Below, piece after piece: positions 9,158 to 17,154 of a stretch of DNA of 64,000 bases (position 1 is its first letter; every line of letters starts with the position of its first letter). The stretch is taken from the NCBI GenBank assembly GCA_022071945.1, contig JAJVIN010000034.1:80434-144433 (forward strand), given 5' to 3'. The translations under genes and the position numbers were made by a program. This stretch comes from Thermoanaerobaculia bacterium (GTDB taxonomy: Bacteria > Acidobacteriota > Thermoanaerobaculia > UBA5066). The notes below the pieces were generated by a model. That model had not been told where the DNA came from, searched no databases, and saw only the letters and a program-made list of their open reading frames with translations.

Positions 9158-9556
9158 ATGGCCCTGCTCTCCAGAGCCTCGGAGATCGCCCTGGTCGCGC
9201 TCGTCCATTTCGACCCCTCGGGACCCGGCGGACAGGGGCTGCGGATCCGTCCCCTCGCCCATCTGACCCGTCTTCCGGGACCCTTTCTCGCGAAAGTCCT
9301 CCAGAGACTCGCCCGCCAGGGCGTTCTCCGGTCGAGAAGGGGTCGCGAGGGAGGATTCGTCCTGGGTCGTCCGGCCGCCCTCATCAGCCTCGCGGACGTC
9401 GTCGTCGCAATCGAGGGCGGAGACGGGCTCGATTCTGTCTTCCCGAAAAGCGAAGGACCGGCGGGAGAGCTTCTCGAACCCCATCGCCAGGCGCTTCTGA
9501 CCACGCTCTCCTCGCGGACGCTCGCGGACCTCGCCAGCTCGTCCGGAGAGCCGTGA
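9158..9556 (+). CDS. Rrf2-family transcriptional regulator without Fe-S cysteines
   Basis: 132 aa with an Rrf2-type winged helix: an N-terminal helix beginning ASEIALVALVHF, then PLAHLTRLPGPFLAKVLQRLARQGVLRSRRGREGGFVLGRP, which closely follows the family pattern (recognition helix then the beta-wing GREGGF.L). IscR, NsrR and RsrR relatives carry three cysteines for an Fe-S cluster near residues 90-110. This protein contains no cysteine at all, so it cannot bind a cluster in that way and may sense another ligand or none. It lies 7 bp before the UbiD-family gene and is probably its local regulator or is simply co-transcribed. Confidence 0.85.
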   Translation: MALLSRASEIALVALVHFDPSGPGGQGLRIRPLAHLTRLPGPFLAKVLQRLARQGVLRSRRGREGGFVLGRPAALISLADVVVAIEGGDGLDSVFPKSEGPAGELLEPHRQALLTTLSSRTLADLASSSGEP

Positions 9557-9563
9557 GGTCCCG

Positions 9564-11330
9564 GTGAGGAACCTCCGGCAGTTTCTCGATGCCCTGAGAA
9601 GAGAAGGGGATCTCGCCGAGATCGAGGTGGAGGTCGATCCTCGCTTCGAGATACCGGAGATTCACCGGAGGGTGATCGAGAAGGGCGGACCCGCCCTTCT
9701 CTTCCGGCACCCGAAGGGCTCGCCCTTCCCGGTCGTGACGAACCTCTTCGGCACGGCCCGCCGTATCGACCTCGCCTTTGGCTCCCGACCCCTGGATTTC
9801 GTCAAGACCGCCGTGCGCGCGGCGACGGAGCTGATGCCCCCGACCCCCCGGAAGCTCTGGAGCTTTCGCGGCCTGGCCGCGCAAGGCCTGAAGATCGGGA
9901 TGAAGGATGTTCGATCGGGGCCGGTCACCGAGGTCCGCGAGTCTCCGCCCGACCTGACCCGGCTCCCCGCTCTCACCCAGTGGCCCGAGGACGGAGGCCC
10001 GTTCCTGACTTTGCCGCTCGTCTACACGGAGCATCCCGAACGGCACGAGCACAACCTCGGCATGTACCGGATCCAGATCCACGAGCCCCGCCAGACGGGG
10101 ATTCACTGGCAGATCGGGAAGGGAGGCGGCTTTCACTACCACGTCGCCGAAAAGCTCGGGCGCCCCTTGCCCGTCACGGTCTTTCTCGGGGGGCCTCCCG
10201 CCCTGACTCTCTCGGCGATCGCACCGTTGCCCGAAGGGGTTCCCGAGCTCCTCCTCGCGTCCCTCCTCCTGGGGGAGCGCCTTCCGAGAACCCGCGTGCC
10301 GGGCCATCCGCATGGCCTCGTGGCCGAAGCCGAGTTTGCCCTCGTGGGGACGGTTCCGCCCCGGATCAGGAGACTGGAGGGACCGTTTGGGGATCACTAC
10401 GGCTACTACTCGCTCGCGCACGAGTACCCCGTCCTCTACGTCGAGGCCCTGTACCGGCGCCGTGACGCCATCTTTCCCGCGACGGTCGTCGGAAAGCCGC
10501 GGCAGGAAGATTTCTTCATCGGGGATTACCTTCAGGAGCTGCTCTCCCCGCTCTTCCCGCTGGTCATGCCGTCCGTCGTCGACCTCTGGAGCTATGGCGA
10601 CACGGGTTTTCACTCGCTTGCGGCGGCGGTCGTCAAGGACCGCTACACACGGGAGGCGCTCGGGTCGGCCTTCCGGATCCTGGGTGAAGGGCAGTTGAGC
10701 CTGACGAAGGTGCTCCTGGTGACGGACGCGCGGCTCGACCTGAGAGACTTCCGGACGGTCTTGACTCATGTCCTCTCTCGGTGCGACTTCCGGACCGACC
10801 TCTTCGTCTTCGCCAACGTCTCGATGGACACCCTCGACTACACGGGCCCGCAGGTCAACGAGGGCTCGAAGGCGGTCCTCGCGGGGCTCGGCCCGGCCAT
10901 CCGCGAGCTTCCCCGGTCGTTCACGGGAGAGCCGCCGGCCGGGGTGAGAGAAATCTCGGTCTACGCGCCCGGAGTCCTCACGGTCTCGGGTCCCTCCTAC
11001 GCGGAGGATCCCGGCTTTCCCTCGACTCTCGCCTGTGCGAGGGAGATCTCCGGCTGGCCTCTCGTCGTCCTTTCGGACGAGGCGGAAAAGGCCGCTTGCG
11101 ACGACCGGTCGTTTCTGTGGCACGTCTTCACGAGGTTCGAGCCCGCGGCCGACCTCTACCCGGCGGGCAGGGAGATCGTCAGGAATCACCTGGCGTTCCA
11201 TCCGCCGATCGTCATCGACGCCCGGATGAAGCCGTGGATGCCAGGAACGGTCGAGCCGGACCCGGAGACGGTGAGGACCGTGGACCGGCGCTTTGGAGAA
11301 TACGGACCCGATCTGAAGAACTGGTCCTGA
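9564..11330 (+). CDS. UbiD-family (prenylated-FMN) decarboxylase
   Basis: 588-aa UbiD-family enzyme, which uses prenylated FMN supplied by a UbiX-type transferase to (de)carboxylate aromatic or alpha,beta-unsaturated acids. The conserved blocks are visible: MYRIQIHEPRQTGIHWQ, GKGGGFHYH, the LGGPPALTLSA segment, LEGPFGDHYGYYS with the catalytic acidic residue region, and FPATVVGKPRQEDFFIG. The length suits the menaquinone-type and aromatic-acid decarboxylase branches. It starts with GTG. No ubiX gene or other quinone gene is in the window, so assignment to quinone biosynthesis versus aromatic catabolism stays open. Confidence 0.9.
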   Translation: MRNLRQFLDALRREGDLAEIEVEVDPRFEIPEIHRRVIEKGGPALLFRHPKGSPFPVVTNLFGTARRIDLAFGSRPLDFVKTAVRAATELMPPTPRKLWSFRGLAAQGLKIGMKDVRSGPVTEVRESPPDLTRLPALTQWPEDGGPFLTLPLVYTEHPERHEHNLGMYRIQIHEPRQTGIHWQIGKGGGFHYHVAEKLGRPLPVTVFLGGPPALTLSAIAPLPEGVPELLLASLLLGERLPRTRVPGHPHGLVAEAEFALVGTVPPRIRRLEGPFGDHYGYYSLAHEYPVLYVEALYRRRDAIFPATVVGKPRQEDFFIGDYLQELLSPLFPLVMPSVVDLWSYGDTGFHSLAAAVVKDRYTREALGSAFRILGEGQLSLTKVLLVTDARLDLRDFRTVLTHVLSRCDFRTDLFVFANVSMDTLDYTGPQVNEGSKAVLAGLGPAIRELPRSFTGEPPAGVREISVYAPGVLTVSGPSYAEDPGFPSTLACAREISGWPLVVLSDEAEKAACDDRSFLWHVFTRFEPAADLYPAGREIVRNHLAFHPPIVIDARMKPWMPGTVEPDPETVRTVDRRFGEYGPDLKNWS

Positions 11331-11356
11331 AGTCCGATAAAATCCCGACTTTGACC

Positions 11357-12355
11357 ATGAGGCCGGCCCTCGGTGAAATCCTGTCCCGCTCCGGAGCGCT
11401 CACGCTCGATGGCCTGCGGCGTGCTGCCGACTACCAAAAGACTCACGGCGGCACGATCGAACGCGCTCTGCTGGCGAGCGGAGCCCTGACGGAGGAAGCG
11501 CTGACCGTTGCCCTGGGCAATGCCTCGGGTCTCGAGGGGGTGCTCAGAGACCGGCTCATGGATGCCGACTACTGGGCTGTCGTCTGCCTGGCGGCGGAAT
11601 CGCGGCGCCGCCTGCGGGCGATTCCGTTCGAGAAACGCGACGGGGTCCTCTTCGTTGCCGTGGCGGATCCCGACAACCCCGTCCTCGTCACCGGCCTCGA
11701 GGCCGCCACGGGGAGCGAAGTCCGTCTCTTCGCCGCGGCCGGCCCTGTCCTCGAGGACCTCCTGGAGCACTGGGAGAAGGTTGAAGCGGAGAAGGCCGCG
11801 GAACTGGCGAGACGCAAGGTCCAGGAAGATCCACCTCCCGATGAGGCCGTGGACAAGGCGGCTCGGCTCTTGATCGCGGACGCCCTTCGGGGAGGGGCGC
11901 ACGGGTTCGAGGTGGGGCTCGACCGGAAGGGCGGCTACTCCAAGACGCACCACTTCGGCAGGCCTCCCTTTGCGCGGCGCCTGCAGCCCGAGGTGGCCAA
12001 GGCCGTGCTCTCGTGGTTTCGCTACCGCCTCAAGCAAGCTGACCAGGAGACGTCCCACTCGTTCAACATCCAGCTCGAGGACGGGACGCGGCTGATCGTC
12101 GAGCGTACGGAATCCGGTCCGGAGGGGATGAGGGTTCAGTTCCGCGAGGAAGTGGTGGTCGAGTCGGCGGCGCCGCCTTCCGCCAGCGACGGGAACGAGG
12201 CTGTCGTCTCCGCCGCGGTCGCTTCCATGCGCAGTGCGGCCCCCGCTCCGGCGGCGGAAGCTCCCCAGCCCGCGCCTCCGGGTACCCAGAAGTGCACCCA
12301 CCCGATGGCCACGACCGACGTCTTCTGCCCCATCTGCGGCGAGCCGGTCTTCTGA
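11357..12355 (+). CDS. ATPase-less GspE/MshEN-domain protein with C-terminal zinc-ribbon-like motif
   Basis: 332 aa. The first ~115 residues resemble the MshEN/GspE_N domain of type II secretion and type IV pilus ATPases: LGEILSRSGALTLDGLRRAADYQ is the typical repeat, echoed by RALLASGALTEEALTVAL. In MshE such motifs bind cyclic di-GMP. Residues ~165-265 (VDKAARLLIADALRGGAHGFEV) parallel the linker and N2 region of GspE that normally leads into the NTPase, but no Walker A or B follows. The protein instead ends in a Pro/Ala-rich linker and a CTH...CPICG cysteine pair suggesting a small metal-binding ribbon. ATG at 11357 follows the UbiD gene by 26 bp. A role as a c-di-GMP-responsive adaptor is inference. 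Confidence 0.7.
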   Translation: MRPALGEILSRSGALTLDGLRRAADYQKTHGGTIERALLASGALTEEALTVALGNASGLEGVLRDRLMDADYWAVVCLAAESRRRLRAIPFEKRDGVLFVAVADPDNPVLVTGLEAATGSEVRLFAAAGPVLEDLLEHWEKVEAEKAAELARRKVQEDPPPDEAVDKAARLLIADALRGGAHGFEVGLDRKGGYSKTHHFGRPPFARRLQPEVAKAVLSWFRYRLKQADQETSHSFNIQLEDGTRLIVERTESGPEGMRVQFREEVVVESAAPPSASDGNEAVVSAAVASMRSAAPAPAAEAPQPAPPGTQKCTHPMATTDVFCPICGEPVF

Positions 12356-12463
12356 GCAATCGAGCCCGCGAGGGCACCCAGGCAGACTTCGAGCCAGAGC
12401 CGCGATGAACTCGAGGCTCCCGCGTGCGGTACTCTACGCCTTCACGTCAGCAAGAAGAGCCAG

Positions 12464-14047
12464 ATGAGCACGTTGATAGAAGGGAAATACGAGGTCCTCG
12501 GCAAGATCAAGGAAGGCGGAATGGGCGCCATCTACAAGGTGCGCCATCTCCTCCTGGACGAGGTGCGGGTCATCAAGGTCATGAAACCCCAGATCGAGGG
12601 GGATGACGACGCCCGCAAGAGGTTCCTGCAGGAAGCCAGAATGGCGACGTCCCTCAAGCACCCGAACATCGCCTCGGTGCTCGACTTCGCCATCGACGAC
12701 AAGAACACCTTCTACATGGTGATGGAGTACATCGACGGGATCAACCTGTCGGAGTATCTGGCGCAGGAAGGGATCCCGCCCGTTCAAGTCTCGCTCGAGA
12801 TCGGCATCCAGACGTTGCGGGCGCTCGGGTTTCTCCACAGGAACGGGATCGTCCACAGAGACATCTCGCCCGACAACCTCATGCTCACCGAGGACTCGGA
12901 AGGCCGCCTGCAGGTCAAGCTGATCGACCTCGGCGTCGCCAAGAGGATCGAGGGGCAGGGCGTCACGCAGGTCTCGGGGATGTTCGTCGGCAAGCTCCAG
13001 TACGCCTCTCCGGAGCAGATGGGCAAGCTCGAGGCCGGAGAGAAGATCGACGGACGAAGCGACATCTACTCGTTCGGATGCGTCCTCTACCGGACGATGA
13101 CGGGACGCCACGCCTACGTGGCCGAGGGCATCGAACAGTTCCTGATGGCTCACATCCTCAAGCCCCCCCGGTCCTTCGACGACACGGACCCCGAGGGCCT
13201 CGTGCCGGAGCCGGTGCGATCCGCGATCATGAGGTCTCTGCGGAAGAGCCGGAACGAACGGTTCGCGACGGCCGAGGAGTTCGCCGAGGAACTGCGACGG
13301 TGCCAACTCGGAACCGCCGTTGCTTCGAGCCTGGTGGAGGAGGCGTTCGTGATCGCCCCCGTCCACCCAACGGGCGGCACCCGAGAGCGTCAGACGGGTG
13401 TCTCCTCGGTGGAGAAGCAACTCCAGGAGGTCTTCCCCGTCTCGCCGGCGCCCGGCAAGCACACGACCACCGGCGGCACGCAGGCCACGAGCGTCGCGGC
13501 CCAGGCCAGCTCGACCAGCCGGACGGTCGCTTCTGGCACACAGGCAACGAACCTCCTGCCCGGGCGAGGGGCGACACCCGCGTCCCCGGTGAGCTTGCCG
13601 CACGAGCCCGCCCCACCCACCTTCATCACATCACAGCCACGGCAGAAGCCTCCGATCGCCCTGTGGGCCGGGATCGGGGCCGCCGCCGTCGTCCTTTCGA
13701 TTGCGGGGATCCTCTTCTTCCGCGGCCGGGAGACGGTCAAGGGGCCCGAGCCCGTTCGTCCCACGCCCATCGCCACGGCTCCGCAAGGAACCCTCCGGCT
13801 GGCGATTACTCCCTGGGCCAGGCTCGAGGCCATCGTCACCGATCCAGCCGGGACGGCGGCCGATGTGCCCCCGGCCGACACGCCGGTCCGGCTTTTCCTG
13901 CCGGCCGGAAAGTACAGGGCGAAGCTCTCGTACAAGGGAACGTCCTTCGAGGTGCCGTTCGAGATCCGGGCCGGAGAAGTCAAGAACGTCGAGGCCGAGG
14001 TACCCGGATTCGACGTCGCGCTCGCCGTGCGGAGCTATGTCCCGTAG
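12464..14047 (+). CDS. membrane-anchored Ser/Thr protein kinase with PEGA-like C-terminal domain
   Basis: 527 aa. Residues ~8-280 are a Hanks-type kinase: Gly-rich loop KEGGMGAIYK, ATP-binding K38 (VIKVMK), catalytic loop HRDISPDNLM (131-140), DLG instead of DFG at 155-157, and a substrate-binding SPEQ segment. DLG is common in bacterial kinases. A ~110-residue low-complexity Ser/Thr/Pro/Gly linker leads to one membrane helix (~395-417, ALWAGIGAAAVVLSIAGILFF). The extracytoplasmic end (~435-525) is beta-rich with the LPAGKYRAKLSYKG pattern of PEGA-type domains. The gene overlaps the next by 11 bp, linking it to the exported TPR protein. Confidence 0.92.
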   Translation: MSTLIEGKYEVLGKIKEGGMGAIYKVRHLLLDEVRVIKVMKPQIEGDDDARKRFLQEARMATSLKHPNIASVLDFAIDDKNTFYMVMEYIDGINLSEYLAQEGIPPVQVSLEIGIQTLRALGFLHRNGIVHRDISPDNLMLTEDSEGRLQVKLIDLGVAKRIEGQGVTQVSGMFVGKLQYASPEQMGKLEAGEKIDGRSDIYSFGCVLYRTMTGRHAYVAEGIEQFLMAHILKPPRSFDDTDPEGLVPEPVRSAIMRSLRKSRNERFATAEEFAEELRRCQLGTAVASSLVEEAFVIAPVHPTGGTRERQTGVSSVEKQLQEVFPVSPAPGKHTTTGGTQATSVAAQASSTSRTVASGTQATNLLPGRGATPASPVSLPHEPAPPTFITSQPRQKPPIALWAGIGAAAVVLSIAGILFFRGRETVKGPEPVRPTPIATAPQGTLRLAITPWARLEAIVTDPAGTAADVPPADTPVRLFLPAGKYRAKLSYKGTSFEVPFEIRAGEVKNVEAEVPGFDVALAVRSYVP

Positions 14048-14972
14048 GCCCGTCTCTTCTTCAAGAGGGGTCCTGGCCGGGCTCCTGACTCTCGCGTTCC
14101 TCAGCGGACCCGTTCTGGCCGACGCCTCCCGCGAGTACCGGAAGGGCCTGCAGTCGTTCAAGCAAGAGAACTTCGCCGCCGCCGCCGCTTCGTTTAGGGC
14201 CGCCATCGCAGAGGACCGCAAGGAGGGGCTGCAGAAGATCCGCGGCACGGGTGTGAGCTTCGACGACTACCTCCCCTTCTTCTATCTGGGACTTTCGCTG
14301 GAGAGGACAGGGCAGAACAAGGAGGCGCTGGCGGCTCTCGAGGAGTCGGAGCGTCAAGGGGCTCTCCTGGAGCGAAACGACTACCGGAGCCGGCTGCAGG
14401 CAGCCCTCGCAACGCTCAGGATCAGAGCGGCGGAGCTCGTCCCGACACAGCCGCCTCCGCCCAGTCCGACTGCCGTCCCGGTCGTGGCGGCACCGACGGT
14501 CCGGATCGCGGTTGCCACGGCGGCCGTCCCGACGGCGGCCGTCAGGACGGCGGCCGTGGCCTCCGCCGGAACCTCATCGCGGCCCACGGTCCCCCCGGCA
14601 CCGACCGTCGAGCGAATCGTGGTCGGGCGGCCCGCGCCCCCCGCCACGCCGGTCGGTCCCGCCGCTTCGGCCGAAATGGGAGCCGTCAGGTTCGGCGCCG
14701 AGCAATTCTTCCGGAACAAGTTCGATGCGGCCATCGAAGTCCTTAGACCCCATGCCGGCGGGAGTCCGGTGGCCCGTCTCCTGCTGTCGTTCTCGATCGC
14801 GGGAAAGGCCCTCCTGGCCGAGAAGCCCGACGAGCGCGAGCTTTCAGAAGCGAGGCAGTTCTATACATCTGCAAAGGCCGAGGGCGCCCGCGTGGACTCT
14901 CAAGGATTCGTCTCCCCGAGAATCCTGGAACTCCTCGACGCGTCTTCCCATCCTGAGAGCCCTCTTCGATGA
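14037..14972 (+). CDS. exported TPR-like repeat protein
   Basis: 311 aa. The N-terminus (VSSSRGVLAGLLTLAFLSG followed by PVLADAS) is a likely Sec signal peptide. Residues ~30-130 contain TPR-like helices (YRKGLQSFKQENFAAAAASFRAAIAED; LGLSLERTGQNKEALAALEESERQGA). A Pro/Ala/Val/Thr linker (~140-210) has a three-copy TAAVx pattern coded by a 15-bp DNA repeat near 14518-14560. A second helical unit (AVRFGAEQFFRNKFDAAIEVLRP) follows. It starts inside the kinase gene and ends with an ATGA overlap onto the next gene, implying translational coupling. Probably a periplasmic scaffold; its partner is unknown. Confidence 0.78.
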   Translation: MSRRPVSSSRGVLAGLLTLAFLSGPVLADASREYRKGLQSFKQENFAAAAASFRAAIAEDRKEGLQKIRGTGVSFDDYLPFFYLGLSLERTGQNKEALAALEESERQGALLERNDYRSRLQAALATLRIRAAELVPTQPPPPSPTAVPVVAAPTVRIAVATAAVPTAAVRTAAVASAGTSSRPTVPPAPTVERIVVGRPAPPATPVGPAASAEMGAVRFGAEQFFRNKFDAAIEVLRPHAGGSPVARLLLSFSIAGKALLAEKPDERELSEARQFYTSAKAEGARVDSQGFVSPRILELLDASSHPESPLR

Positions 14973-15412
14973 GGGTGGATCGCGCCGCGGCGTGGGCGGC
15001 TCTCCTTCTCGCGCTCCTGCTGGCGGCTGACGAGGTCCTGGCGCAGACGAAGAACGAGAAGCCCGCCCCGTTGACGCCAGAAGAAATCGCCCAGCTCGAG
15101 CGAGAGACGGCCCGGGCCTGTGGAATCCGTCCGGACGTGCCGGAATCGAGGCTTCCCTGGTTCTATTCCTACGTCCTGGCCGGGAAGCTGCTCGAGCGAG
15201 GCGAAGCCACGCAAGCCCTTGGCCAGCTCAACCGTGCTCTCCGGAAAAGGCCTCGGCCCGCGAAGGGAGAGAGAGTCTACGGACTCTGGTTTCTGGACTA
15301 CTTGCCCTATTCGATGCTGGCGCGAATCCATGACTCGCTCAACCAGCCGGAATGCGCCCAGCACGCCCGGGATGTCGCCCGGGTCCTGGAACCGGCCTCG
15401 CACCCGCACTGA
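14969..15412 (+). CDS. small exported protein of unknown function
   Basis: 147 aa with a clear signal peptide (WAALLLALLLAADEVLAQ), cleaved probably after LAQ near residue 26. The mature part is helical, with a region (FYSYVLAGKLLERGEATQALGQLNRALRKRP) that looks like one TPR unit. Three Cys at most are present in the mature chain and no lipobox is seen. I do not recognise a family. Its ATGA overlap with the preceding TPR gene and position before the barrel gene suggest it works with them at the envelope. Confidence 0.7.
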   Translation: MRVDRAAAWAALLLALLLAADEVLAQTKNEKPAPLTPEEIAQLERETARACGIRPDVPESRLPWFYSYVLAGKLLERGEATQALGQLNRALRKRPRPAKGERVYGLWFLDYLPYSMLARIHDSLNQPECAQHARDVARVLEPASHPH

Positions 15413-15423
15413 CCCGTGAAACC

Positions 15424-15470
15424 ACGCTCGTGAATCTACGCTCGTGAATGGACGCTCGTGAATCCACGCT
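15424..15470. repeat. 14-bp tandem repeat in leader of barrel gene
   Basis: Three full 14-bp units (ACGCTCGTGAATNN at 15424, 15438 and 15452) and a partial fourth (ACGCT at 15466) fill the 75-bp gap before the outer-membrane protein gene. A fragment CGTGAA lies just ahead of the array. The array ends six bases before that gene's GGAGG ribosome-binding site. It could be simple slippage or a repeated binding site in the mRNA leader. Confidence 0.85.
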
Positions 15471-15487
15471 GATTCGGAGGACTTGAG

Positions 15488-17053
15488 ATGAAACGACACG
15501 CACTCGGTATCGCCGCGGTCCTGACCGCGTTTCTCATCAGCTCACCCATCCTCGCCCAGAAGGGGGGCGTCGGCCGGGTCACAACCCAGAGCAATTCGGG
15601 CTTCGGCTTTGGAGCTCGCGCGCTGGGCATGGGAGGCGCCTTCATTGCCATCGCGGACGATGCGTCCGCCGCGAGCTGGAACCCGGCCGGTATCGGGCAG
15701 CTCATTCGACCCGAGCTGACGATCGTCGCCAGCACCAATTCCAACGAGACCAGAGTCTCGGGCGACCAGACGACCGACAGCTACACGAACGCGGCCGGAG
15801 TGCCGAACGGGAACAAGGACTTCTACACCTTCTCGGATCAGATCGTGAAGCAGGACCCGACGGGCATCGACTTCCTCAGCTTCGTGCAGCCCTTCGACAC
15901 GGGCAAGCAGATCCTCTCGCTCCAGCTCTCCTACGCCCGCCGCGGACGCGCAGCCACCTCGAGCCAGAGCCTCAACCTGCAGAACTCCGACAACTACTAT
16001 GTCGTGGGGAACGGCACCGAGGCGCTCTACTCCACGACGGACTACGAGATCACGTCGTCGGGTTCGGGCGGAATCGACTCTTTCACCTTCGGCGTGGGCA
16101 CCTCGTTCAGCGAGTGGCTCTTCGTCGGAGCCAGCGGCGAGCTGTGGCGCGGGACCGTGGGTTCGACCAACGAGGTGGCCATCCGAAGCTTCACGTTCGA
16201 CAGAGATCTCGGCGTCCACATCCCCTCGGAAGACCGGCGCTTCTCCAATTCGGTCGAGCGGAAGATCCAGGCCTATTCCTTCAACTTCGGGGTCCTGGCG
16301 AAGCCGTATCCCTGGCTCTCCCTGGGCGCCGTCTACCGGACGAAATGGAGTGGCACCAACGATCTGAACGCCTCCTACTACGAGATCGGCGCCGTTTCGG
16401 GAGGGTATCGCCGGTGGCAGGGGACGGCCACGACAGACTCGACGATCGACTGGCCGGACTCCTGGGGCGTCGGAATGGCCATCCGACCCATGCCCGCCCT
16501 CACCCTGTCGGCCGACTACTCGGTGACGAACTGGTCGAAGGGCACGACGAATCCCCAGGGGCCCTTCTGGTTCTGTGACGAGGCGGGTCACTGCACCGCG
16601 CAGTTCAACAACGTCGACGTTGCCTTCCCGTCCGGCGGACCCGTCGACCAGCACGGCGAGAAGTTCCAGAACGATCAGGACTCCCTGAGGTTCGGAGCGG
16701 AATACGTCTTTCGTCCGGGCCGGATTCTCGTACCCGTCCGGGCGGGCTACTACCGCATCACGTCTCTCGCTCCCCTTTTTGACGACCGGCAGTTCGACTC
16801 CGATCCCGAGGCCGACTTCCGCGGCTACACCGCTGGCCTGGGCATCGCCTTCGACATGGGGAACCAGAAGAGTCTCCTTCTGGACTTCGCGGCCACGCTC
16901 GAGGAGGCGGACAGCTCCTACAACGAACAGAACTACTTCCGCTGCTACACGAACGCCCAGCAGCAGTGTTCGGTCTACTTCCTCAGGACGAGGACCTCGC
17001 AACAGGAAGTCCGGAACACCCGCCTCATCGGTTCCCTCATCTACCGCTTCTGA
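15488..17053 (+). CDS. outer-membrane beta-barrel protein, OmpP1/FadL-like
   Basis: 521 aa. The signal peptide (LGIAAVLTAFLISSPILAQ) precedes a mature chain of alternating polar/aromatic strands typical of a 14-strand FadL-type barrel. The N-terminal hallmark FGARALGMGGAFIAIADDASAASWNPAGI matches the plug-domain signature of the OmpP1/FadL/PorV group, and the chain ends in the barrel-type terminal aromatic YRF. FadL members import hydrophobic substrates, PorV members serve secretion, and the two cannot be separated here. GGAGG sits 7 bp before the ATG. It is the last gene of the kinase cluster and is followed by a terminator hairpin. Confidence 0.88.
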   Translation: MKRHALGIAAVLTAFLISSPILAQKGGVGRVTTQSNSGFGFGARALGMGGAFIAIADDASAASWNPAGIGQLIRPELTIVASTNSNETRVSGDQTTDSYTNAAGVPNGNKDFYTFSDQIVKQDPTGIDFLSFVQPFDTGKQILSLQLSYARRGRAATSSQSLNLQNSDNYYVVGNGTEALYSTTDYEITSSGSGGIDSFTFGVGTSFSEWLFVGASGELWRGTVGSTNEVAIRSFTFDRDLGVHIPSEDRRFSNSVERKIQAYSFNFGVLAKPYPWLSLGAVYRTKWSGTNDLNASYYEIGAVSGGYRRWQGTATTDSTIDWPDSWGVGMAIRPMPALTLSADYSVTNWSKGTTNPQGPFWFCDEAGHCTAQFNNVDVAFPSGGPVDQHGEKFQNDQDSLRFGAEYVFRPGRILVPVRAGYYRITSLAPLFDDRQFDSDPEADFRGYTAGLGIAFDMGNQKSLLLDFAATLEEADSSYNEQNYFRCYTNAQQQCSVYFLRTRTSQQEVRNTRLIGSLIYRF

Positions 17054-17095
17054 GCGCCCCCTTCCTGGTCCTCCTCCCCCTCCCTTGAATCGACA

Positions 17096-17131
17096 GGCCC
17101 CGGTGACGAGCGCCGGGGCCTTCGTTTTCTT
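17096..17131 (+). terminator. intrinsic terminator after barrel gene
   Basis: GGCCCCGG (17096-17103) pairs perfectly with CCGGGGCC (17113-17120) around a 9-nt loop, followed by the T-rich tail TTCGTTTTCTT. It lies between convergent genes and can also act on minus-strand transcripts, though no T-run is seen on that side. Confidence 0.85.
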
Positions 17132-17154
17132 CCGCCGCGATCGTTCTGCTGGGC

